From positions 27,890,232 through 27,954,231 of the forward strand of contig OY829662.1 in NCBI GenBank assembly GCA_963691815.1: 64,000 nucleotides of DNA. The letters are read 5' to 3'. Under the pieces are notes generated by a model. It was not told where the DNA came from. It worked only from the letters and a program-made list of their open reading frames with translations, and made no database searches. Source of the stretch: Echiichthys vipera (lineage: Eukaryota; Chordata; Actinopteri; Perciformes; Trachinidae). A program made the position numbers and the translations under genes. This document shows positions 55,968-64,000 of the stretch, piece after piece; position 1 is the stretch's first letter, and the number at the start of each line of letters is the position of its first letter.

Positions 55968-57405
55968 CTCATTTATCAATCTTGCGTGAAAACGGGCGCA
56001 GATCTTAGCGCAGAATTGGTCGTAGGAAAGGACCCACGCGTGATTTATGAAACATTCCTATCTGACCAATATCAGCGTATGAATGAGCGGGCCTTGATAA
56101 ATGCTGCGGCTGAATTCGATCGTCTTTAACATGTTACGCCCCTAAATATTCCTGTTTCGGAGGCCTCGCCCACTGAGGTCAAACACGGAGAGAAGGAACG
56201 CAGGTTAGAAAAGAAATTTTTCCGACACACAGATCGTCATCCTGACATCCGAGATGGAGCAAAATAAAGATGTGCTTTTTGTCAGGCTTAAGAGTGGAAT
56301 AAAAGGGCCCCATAAAAACGCTGTATTGAAAAGAATAACGGCAGCGCTCCACTGTGACCCGAGTGCGCCTGTGCGCACTGTTGGACAGGTGTAACCCAAT
56401 TAAAAGCACACACCTTTGAACATATGAATTGCAAGAAAAGCTGGGATTATATTTAGGAAACGCTGAGTCAAATACATTGAACTTGCTCAAAAGATCCATT
56501 TCATTCATTTTGTTATCATGGCTGCAGTATATTTTCACAGAACATACAAAAGGGTGTTGTTTTGTGGTCGCTATTATCCAAGTTTGTGATTTTAAACTCT
56601 TAAAATAGTTTAAAGACTGTAAGTAACCAATGTTCTGACCGTTGTGGGTTAGCTGTATATAAACTACTCCTATAGGTCGAAACAACAGCCTTCTGATCCA
56701 GAATATCATCTATAACGCGAGGGGGTGCATTTCACGGCAGGGGGGCTGAATACGGCACAACACCGGCGCTCTTGCTCTGTAGCGGGGTTTACCAGCGGGC
56801 TTATCAGGTATTCCATAAGAGAATACCTTTGTCATCTAGAAGAACCATACCAAGATGTTAATCATCTGATACCTTGTTTGATTTAATGCAATTTATCGAA
56901 GGTAGCCACCAACCGAGGAGATGAGTTTGGCTCTGCAGTGCGTCTCGCTGCAGCCACGCGCCAACACATTCATTCACAATGTTGGGGCCGAGCTGTTTTG
57001 AAATATAAAAGAATCGTGTGTGTCCCCTGGTCACCTGGTCATCACGTTTAAAAGCAACAGCTTGGCATCACAAATCACCTGTACCACCTGTAACCAGTGG
57101 TAGTTTTGGCGATTGATGAATGCGTAAACCTTCATGGATGGTGCCTTCAGACGCACATGAGTATGATCAATTGCTCCAACCACAATTTTTATTTTTTTAA
57201 TTCGTTTTAAGAATCCGTTTTTAACTGTTCTTAATATGTGACTGCTTATGCTTCAAGACAGCTGAGGTTTGTTCATTATTTTCAGCCAGATTTTGCTGTG
57301 CGGCACCGCAAATACACAGGCTCAAATGTGCGTACACTATCTCAGACCAGACGTGAGATTCGATCGTAGCTCACGCTCACGTCCAAATTGATAAATGCCG
57401 ATGTT
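55968..57405 (-). mobile_element. PIF/Harbinger transposon with degraded transposase
   Basis: The left end 'ggcctcatttatcaatcttg' with cgtgaaa, and the reverse complement of the right end 'cggcatttatcaatttggac' with gtgag, form imperfect terminal inverted repeats. On the minus strand between them are Harbinger transposase pieces: 'GAIDHTHVRLKAPSMK'-type residues (57,185-57,130), 'FINRQNYHWLQVVQVICDAK' (57,120-57,060), 'PGDTHDSFIFQNSSAP' (57,030-56,985) and 'SNSAHRRTRVTVERC' (56,385-56,345). These are the DDE transposase blocks, including the D in GAID and the E in VERC. Frameshifts and stops break it throughout. Confidence 0.78.
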
Positions 57406-57409
57406 GACG

Positions 57410-58245
57410 GCTGTTATGCGCGGAACGGGTGCACTCACACTGCTTAAACGTACTAGGCTTTAGCTGAAAAAACGGTTTTGGCCTGGTACAGAACGACAGT
57501 GTGAGTGCGCCCTCAGTCACATGCATGGGAATGAATTAGGCCTACCATTTATTTCTCCCATTTCTCCATTGATCTGAATAAGTATTTTTTATAGCTTTTT
57601 TATAAATAAAGTTGCTAAGAAGGTCTGAAAAGCAGTGCTGTCCAAATGAAGCTTCATGAACTACTTTCATTATTTTCTGAGTCTACTAAATAGAGCTCTC
57701 TGTTCAACAAAGGAAATTTGTGAATCAGAGTGTCCAAACACCACACAAGTCTCCAATAACACCAGAGAGAGTCGACAGATTTTCTCTCTAGGATGGAGGA
57801 GGATTTGGGAAGTCTCCAGATTTGGAAAGAAACTCTCCGTCGTTAGTATTCTACACAGCGTCCCCCCGTCTCTTCTTCTCCGTTGTCGGTGTATTTCTGT
57901 CGCAGTTACAGCGCCACGTCCAGACTTGGCATGTGACTGTGATATAGCGATCTTGAGTGATACTTCCTTTGATCAGAGGTTATGGCAACTTTTGACACAC
58001 TGGCAAGCACAGAATAAGTTTTTCTTATTTACTTCATACCATGCAGGTAGGAGTGTGTTTATTAATGTTCCTCTGGATGGTGGGCGGTCACTTGAGTTCG
58101 AGATGCTGCAGCTTGGAACTCAGAACCTGTGGGTTGTTCACATCTTGTGAACTTAATGATGACATTATGGCTTGTGTGAAAAAAATGGCAGAGCTCCAGC
58201 CTGCTCCTGGACTTGTCCTGCAGAGGATCATTGTTATGTGTTTTC
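57410..58245. other. No recognised gene; one long open frame
   Basis: An open frame of 164 codons (57,656-58,150, +) has no domain I recognise, and its codon make-up looks random. It adjoins a repeat tail at 58,250, so it may be part of that repeat. Confidence 0.4.
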
Positions 58246-58247
58246 CT

Positions 58248-58378
58248 TGAGATGTTAGAGCGAGGGGGCTGCCAGTGACTGGCGCCCCGAGCGGTTGGGG
58301 GTTCGGTGCCTTGCTCAACTGCACCTCGGCAGTGCCCAGGAGATGAACTGGCACCTCTCCAGCCAGCTAAAGCTTTCT
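58248..58378 (+). repeat. Teleost interspersed repeat tail
   Basis: 'gagcggttgggggttcggtg', 'ccttgctcaactgcacctcg' and 'caggagatgaactggcacct' form a phrase I recognise as abundant in fish genomes. Its family name is not certain to me. Confidence 0.6.
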
Positions 58379-58489
58379 AATTAAGTATTTGATTTGGTGA
58401 TCTTTCAAAGACTTTACATATAGATATTGTTTTTTCTCCTTTTGAGTTCGTAGGTCAATATGCAGCTAAAGGTGAATTGTGCAGTCTTG

Positions 58490-58968
58490 CTGTTGTTTTA
58501 TTTTTTTAACTTTATTTTCATATTTTCACAAATATCATAGTACAATCATTTGTAGAACATATCAGCATCATACTTGACAAGGAAGAAAATTGTATTTATA
58601 AGGCAATCATTTCTCTTTTCAATGAACATTACAATCTTATAATGACATAACATAAGTACAGTTAGGAAGAGAGAGAGTACTTAAATACACAATAAAATAA
58701 ACAGGCAGAAAATGAAACAATAAATAAAGCACAAATAGATACATCCAAAGAGCTTAAATTAAAAAGTTATTACATTTTCTTAAACAAATCTTGTAATATA
58801 TCAGCAGTATATGTACATTTCTTAATATTAATAATTTGGATAGACTCAAAATAGTTTTGAAATTCAATTTTGAAGGGCTTAAAGTTTGGCCGAGATTTGG
58901 AGAAATTAGTTTTATGGATATGAATTTTTCCTGTAGACTTAGTAGATTGACATTAATTCACTGTGTTG
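58490..58968 (-). mobile_element. L1-like LINE 3' end (antisense)
   Basis: Minus strand from about 58,930: 'GKIHIHKTNFSKSRPNFKPF', 'KIEFQNYFESIQIINIKKCT' and a stop at about 58,778. The KxHIHK...PxFxxFxxEFxxYxxSI pattern is the C-terminus of fish L1-like ORF2. About 290 bp of A/T-rich 3' UTR follows to 58,490. It is severely 5' truncated, as usual for L1. Confidence 0.75.
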
Positions 58969-59231
58969 TTTTGTTTTTGTTTTCATAACATATTTTGCAG
59001 TCTTGCAGGGGTGGACGACAACTGGGACCCAGTTTGGATATTCTGGAAGACGGAGATGTAAATCGGAAATCCACCCTTTTCTTTGTTTTTCCACTACTGA
59101 TGCAGCTTTTTAGTGTCATGGCACAAAATGTCATCTGTTAACACTATCAAACACAGGACTGACTGCGTGATGCGTAATATCTCCATCATCACCATCTGAG
59201 GCATTCGGCTTCTTCACCCACGCTTTTGCTT

Positions 59232-59255
59232 CACACACACACGCACGCATGCACA

Positions 59256-59293
<38 letters not shown>
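59232..59293. repeat. (CA)n microsatellite upstream of pyya
   Basis: About 62 bp of CA with CG-containing variants (cgcacg, cgcg) on its left side. It ends about 55 bp upstream of the pyya TATA box. Confidence 0.95.
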
Positions 59294-59295
<2 letters not shown>

Positions 59296-59346
59296 GGCAC
59301 GCACGCACTAATGGAGTAACCCCGCCCTCCTCTGGTGCTGCTAAAC

Positions 59347-59355
59347 TATATAAAT
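59347..59355 (+). promoter_or_regulatory. TATA box of pyya
   Basis: 'tatataaat' lies about 155 bp before the predicted exon 1 donor, in a GC-richer local context. Transcription start is expected near 59,377. NPY-family genes have a TATA promoter and a non-coding first exon, which agrees with the layout here. Confidence 0.65.
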
Positions 59356-59376
59356 CACCTGTGTCGAAGTTTGACA

Positions 59377-59502
59377 CAAGGAGCAGACCTGCAGAATCCG
59401 ACCTGATCGAAGAAGACCGCAGACCCATCTCCAGACCTCTGCTGCACTGAGAGACCACCTGTGGTTCCGACATCGACTGTCACCTCCTAAGTCGTCTCAA
59501 AG
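59377..59502 (+). other. pyya: pyya non-coding exon 1 (predicted)
   Basis: About 126 nt with no ATG in a useful context, ending 'gtctcaaa|gtaagt', a near-consensus donor. The intron runs 59,503-62,141 (2,639 bp) to the acceptor just before the pyya ATG. NPY-family genes typically have this non-coding exon and an intron just upstream of the start codon. The transcription start is inferred from the TATA position. Confidence 0.65.
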
Positions 59503-59810
59503 TAAGTCTTTACACTCTTATCTGTTGTTTGAACATGTTTACACTGTGATAAGACGGGCGCATTCAAATTCCAATACGAATCCGGACGTTGTCATTGCAT
59601 TTTTACAGTATAGTTTGATCAGCAGCCTGTTCGGTGCAAAGTCTTGAATACAAGTGAAATTACATGGAAACGGATTATTTCGTAACACTTTCTGCAAAAG
59701 GGGCTGCTTTCTTAATTTCTTAATAAAAGCCACTTTGTCCAAATGTTTAGTTTAGTTAGGTTTAGCAAATCAAAATGTTTTTAAATTTGTTTATAATTTT
59801 GCACTTGGCT

Positions 59811-60682
59811 AACTGTCCATTTTAAAAGTACACATTCACTTTGATGCTCAGCCTCGTCAGCAGACACAGTCACTCAGGTGTGCGGATCAGATGTCAGGAT
59901 TGGGGGGGATTTTTTTTTTTTGCCAGTATGCAACTCATACCATGCCACTATAAATCACAACTTCAAAATTCAAAAAGTACTGCACGTGGAATCATTTACT
60001 GTTCTTACCTTTCTTGTTCATTTGTCCTAAACAGCCAACAGTGTATCACTGCTTACTGAACAGTTATATTAGTAAATCAGCATTTTACTGAACTGTTATA
60101 TTAGTAATTTATCATTTTACTGAACTGTTATATTAGTAATTCATCATTTTACTGAACTGTTATATTAGTAAATAATCATTTTACATTACTGTTATATAAG
60201 TAAATCATCATTTTACTGAACTGTTACATTAGTAAATCAGCATTTTACTGAACTGTTACATTAGGAAATCATCATTTAATGAACTGTTATATTAGGAAAT
60301 CATCATTTACTGAACTGATATAATAGTAAATCATTATTTTACTGAACTGTTATATTAGTAAATCACCATTTTACTGAACTGTTATATTAGTAAATCATCA
60401 TTTTACTGAACTGTTATATTAGAAAGTCATTATTTTACTGAACTGTTATATTAGTGAATCATCATTTTACTTTACTGTTATATTAGTAAATCATCATTTT
60501 ACTGAACTGTTACATTAGTAAATCATCATTATAAGGGTCATGTAATGTCTGCTCACCCCCAGTTTTTCTTACCATCTTCCTTTTCTCCCAATGTATGGGA
60601 CTACTGTATGCATAATTCTTGTGCAGTCACACTTAAATGTCCATTTTAAAACTACACATTCACTTTGATGCTCGGCCTCGAC
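59811..60682 (+). repeat. Direct repeat pair flanking the pyya intron minisatellite
   Basis: 'actgtccattttaaaagtac' with 'acattcactttgatgctcag' and cctcg at about 59,814-59,857 recurs as 'atgtccattttaaaactac' with 'acattcactttgatgctcgg' and cctcg at about 60,638-60,680. The two 44-bp copies differ at a few positions. The minisatellite sits between them. Confidence 0.85.
60052..60533 (+). repeat. 32-bp minisatellite in pyya intron 1
   Basis: About 15 copies of a roughly 32-bp AT-rich unit (tttactgaactgttatatta followed by gtaaatcatca). Units vary by single bases and small gaps (for example 'acattagg' variants near 60,255-60,300). It lies wholly within intron 1. Confidence 0.95.
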
Positions 60683-62141
60683 TACTTTATACATAATTCA
60701 TTAATATGGATGAATATGAAAATATGAAGCCTTTTTTTTAAAGCCTGCTGATCATCAGCGTTTGTGTAAGAAACTACCCGTTAATTTGTGTTGTAGTGGA
60801 GGAGAGCTGTGGAGTCAGAAATATATTTGTCAAACATTATTTTTTCCACTATTTCTTCTTTCTCATCCTTTGCTGTTCAACTCTGGTATTTTTTTGCTGG
60901 TTGATTGCTCTGAAGTCTATGTGTGCCAGATGAGGTCACTTCAAGTCTTGATAGTCTCTCCTGGTTTTGTATTAACATTGCATTATTGCTGACACATACA
61001 GTGGTTGACTTGCTCTTTTTCAGTCAAAAAAAATCGTATTACTTGCTTAAACCTTCACAGACAGCGGGAGAAAGAACCTCGACCAGATCTAGAATAATAA
61101 TAATTATTGTGAGAGGTAGCAAAACAATAAAGAACACCTGCAGCTGTTGTTACTGCCTGATGGTTAAGGAAATATAAAATATGGTATATCATGGTATATA
61201 TTACTGCGTACAGTGAAGTGAAAACTATTTCATAATGGCTGTGATTATGTTAGGCTGTTTAACTTATGAACAGTGGGGGAGTGGCAAGTTAGCAAGCTTT
61301 TATTCTATTTCAGTTTTTTTTTATTATTTTTTTGCAACCACAGAGCAGTCAGACCAGAGATGATGACATTCTTCTCTAAGTTGACTCTTCATTTTAGTGT
61401 CATGTGTTCTTATTGATTTGGAGATATGTCAAATTAGAGTTTTTATTGCCTCTTGTCCTATCCCGCCTACAAATATTTAATCCCTGAACGTTATTAGTAG
61501 TATTTATAATGATATCACATAAACAAAATATGTCACCTCAGAATAAACTAGAATTAAAATGAAGATGCCACAGCAGTGTCATCAACACATCTTACATGCG
61601 AAGCATCTACTATCATTTATGTCCATTCCATGACATCCATCCAGCTCTCTGATGCTGTGTTAATTGGATTTACTGAAGGCAATCAATTTCCTTTGGTTCC
61701 TTAGGAACTAAACAGCACTCAGCCAGGGGATTCTGACATTAAGTCAGTCTACAGCCTGAAGAGTTTTCTTTTCACATGATACATATTGACTTGTTTATCT
61801 GCTTTACACACCTCTATTTACTCATCAGCCAACTTAGCCAGAGGAGAGATTTCCTTTGAAAATCAAATGACACTGAATATTCCCTCCCTCAGCAAAGGTT
61901 TGATACGCACCAAGTTTTGTTTTTCATTAGAAAATAAAGACAAATTTCATTATCAGACCTTATGCCAAGATCACTCCCAATTTCCTTTAGCATTTTCTGA
62001 GCTGTATTGTGATTGATTCAAGCAAACATCATTGATAGGATGTGATATTTTCATGAACAGATTCTGACAAATCTAGTTTTGCTTTAATAACTTTGGCTAA
62101 TTAACTTCCATTACTGCCCACATGTTGCTGACCCTTTACAG

Positions 62142-62329
62142 ATGGCCATGATGCTGAAGCCATGGAGAGTGCTGGTGGCAGTAGTGCTGTGTGTGATGGT
62201 GTGTCTGGGAACGTTGACAGACGCTTACCCCCCCAAACCTGAGAACCCCGGTGAAGATGCCCCACCCGAAGAGTTGGCCAAGTACTACACCGCCCTGAGA
62301 CACTACATCAATCTGATCACCAGGCAGAG
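62142..62329 (+). CDS. pyya: Peptide YY a precursor, coding exon 2 (partial gene)
   Basis: The acceptor 'accctttacag' abuts the ATG at 62,142. The exon encodes a 28-residue signal peptide (hydrophobic core VLVAVVLCVMVCLG, cleavage after Ala28) and then residues 1-35 of the hormone: 'YPPKPENPGEDAPPEELAKY', then YTALRHYINLITRQR. The PP-fold prolines (2, 5, 8), Tyr20/27 and C-terminal RQR(Y) are all present. Pro3 and Thr at 'YYTALRHYINL' fit PYYa better than NPY ('YYSALRHYINL') and far better than PYYb. The donor 'cagag|gtctgt' (phase 2, in Arg35) is at the family position. The exon with Tyr36-Gly-Lys-Arg lies beyond the window. PYY is a gut and brain hormone acting on Y receptors to reduce feeding. 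Confidence 0.95.
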
Positions 62330-62344
62330 GTCTGTTCTCACTCT

Positions 62345-62407
62345 CACACACACACTCTCACATACACACACACTCTCTCACATACATAAGCACATACACA
62401 CACACAC

Positions 62408-62466
<59 letters not shown>
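62345..62466. repeat. CA-rich microsatellite at the start of pyya intron 2
   Basis: About 120 bp of CA with CT and TA interruptions at the left, then pure CA to 62,466. It begins only 15 nt after the donor site of coding exon 2. Confidence 0.95.
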
Positions 62467-62469
<3 letters not shown>

Positions 62470-64000
62470 CATATACATGGCACAAGTAAGGGTGTAGCTC
62501 TTTGGTTAGGTTTAGATCAGGAACTGTACAACTTGGGGTGGGTAGGAGGGCTGAATCCTATTTTTATTATATCTTCACTGAAGCCAACATAAAGGACTAA
62601 TAAATATGAATGAGTAGCCTGGGAACTTTAATAACCAATGGGGCACTTGTTAGTCCCCCTGATAAATCAGACAAGGAGATAAGATATAAATCCGGGATCC
62701 CTCCACTGCTCTACCTTCAAAGTCAGACTTTTTACCCTTTAGCAAGAAGAAAGATGACAATACCTTTCACCTTTTCTGTTCCCTCCTTCATCATTCTAAC
62801 ACAGTCCCCTGGGGTAAATCTTCATGTATATATGGAGGGTCCTCATGAAGCTTGATGGAGATATCATCCTTCTATGTGATGGACCATATGTGGGTTTTAA
62901 GGTGTTAAGCTAATAAAAGTGTAACAGCAGCTGAACTGAGTTAGCTGTTTTTGCTTCCTCCCGTTTGCTCCTTTAGTCCATATTTCATTTTGTTTGAGCA
63001 AAGTCATTACAGCGACTGAGTTGTGAGTTTCTTGCTCTTACTTAAGCTTGAAGCTCTGTCGATGTTTGCCCCCACCCCCTACCTTAACATCCTCCCTTCA
63101 CCCGTGCATGGCAGCTCAGTAGATTAGATTACTGGCCACTCTCCAAAACCTCCAGGCCTCCAAATCAATGGGACCAGAGCAATAAAAGCTGTGCAGATGG
63201 ACCCAAGAAAGAATCCCAAATCCACTTAGCGGGGCCTGAGTCAAGGTCTGCTGCTCTCAGGTATAAAATTCTCTCGTATGGAATTGTCAAATTGAATTTT
63301 TTTTTTATTTGAAGCAGTCTGGCTCATGAGCTTTCTTTTCCTATTCATGAAAGCCAAATAGGTCATTTATGTTTATATATAATAATGCCATAGCAAGTCA
63401 ATTGGTTTAGAGTAGAAGGTATTACATTTCACTGGAGAGTTGCAGATGCAAAAAGATCCTATGTGTTAAAGGTTACTAATGGTTAGAAGGTTGGGCTGTA
63501 TCAAATCAAATGCTGGGTAATGTGATGCTGTCACCGTTTGGTTGTAAAACTGATGGATCTAGGCAGTCAGGTGCCTTTGGTGCATAACTACATACTGCAG
63601 TTCATAGCACTGTATTCATGAACAAATATACTGGTGTCTCTACTAAAGACATGCAACTCAGAGCTGGAGCTAAAACTGAAGTCATATCTGTCTTTTTTCT
63701 GGATATTTTGGGGTTTAGCAGTCTGAGGAGTTTATATTCTTCAAGTTACAATTTAATATTGTGTTTAAGCTGATACTAGTGCTTTACACCAGGATTCAAT
63801 ATTTCTCCAACGGTATGTCAACTAATTTCAGCTGCTTTCAGCTCTTACACTTTGAAAGAACCCTTCAAACTAGGAGTTGGCGATATGACGATATGAGATG
63901 GTGAAGGATCAGAACATGTTGACGATCTGCCAAAGCAGAGAGATGGTAGTACCGTCTGTAGGGCACATTCTATCCACTGTGGTTCTCTACTCTGCACAGA
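62470..64000. other. pyya intron 2 (no exon found)
   Basis: I searched for the expected continuation (a Tyr-Gly-Lys-Arg start after an acceptor) and did not find it before the window ends, so intron 2 is at least 1.67 kb. Nothing else is recognisable in the segment. Confidence 0.55.

Noticed and set aside
57656..58150. 164-codon plus-strand frame as a possible gene
   Set aside because: No domain, no splice context and adjacent to a repeat tail; recorded only as an unexplained stretch.
62142..62329. Assignment of the PYY-family exon to npy or pyyb
   Set aside because: Residues 'YPPKPENPGEDAPPEE' and 'YYTALRHYINL' fit PYYa better than NPY (YPVKPENPG..., YYSALRHYINL), and PYYb differs at many more positions.

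Overview
This is a vertebrate nuclear genomic window, almost certainly from a teleost fish. Genes have introns with GT/AG junctions, long CA/GT microsatellites are abundant, and the interspersed repeats are typical teleost families: Rex/CR1-, L2-, RTE- and L1-like LINEs, Tc1, PIF/Harbinger, a Helentron and a chromodomain Ty3/gypsy element. No prokaryotic features, rRNA or CRISPR are present.

Only two host genes are well supported. (1) A two-exon small heat-shock protein gene, most like hspb9, at 11,962-12,963 (+), with a TATA box and polyA signals. (2) The 5' part of peptide YY a (pyya): TATA box at about 59,350, non-coding exon 1 ending at 59,502, a 2.6-kb first intron with a 32-bp minisatellite, and coding exon 2 at 62,142-62,329 (signal peptide plus residues 1-35 of the mature peptide). 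The later exons lie beyond the window. HSPB9 and PYY are both on human 17q21, so this may be an old linkage now separated by about 46 kb of mobile DNA.

Layout: 0-5.7 kb, L1-like 3' end, SINE-like repeat, paired CA/GT arrays, a nearly full-length frameshifted CR1/Rex LINE and a second antisense LINE tail. 5.8-10.2 kb, a non-coding modular repeat complex with a large inverted repeat. 11.2-13.1 kb, L2 scrap and hspb9. 14.5-19.4 kb, a Tc1 transposon split by an antisense gypsy/chromovirus element with a visible 5-bp target duplication. 20.4-23.2 kb, microsatellites, SINE-like repeats and an antisense RTE LINE. 25.4-26.6 kb, a broken copy of a teleost multicopy gene and a perfect hairpin. 26.7-31.1 kb, a second modular repeat complex. 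31.6-36.9 kb, a decayed antisense Helentron (endonuclease, Pif1-type helicase, HUH Rep, cysteine-protease-like region) with an LTR-like insertion in Rep. 37.2-39.2 kb, a hAT-like MITE and a Harbinger-type element with a broken Myb/SANT gene. 39.6-47.8 kb, a mosaic of LINE fragments plus a retrovirus-like NC-protease-RT remnant. 49.8-57.4 kb, another repeat, a CpG-rich patch, a second long L2 copy with a VNTR, and a Harbinger element with transposase remnants. 58.2-64 kb, repeat scraps and then pyya.

Every mobile element read here is damaged by stops, frameshifts, deletions or lost catalytic residues, so none looks autonomous. The most unusual structures are the Helentron, the two modular repeat complexes, the nested Tc1/gypsy insertion and the repeats inside pyya. 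Coordinates of repeat edges are approximate because they were read by eye.
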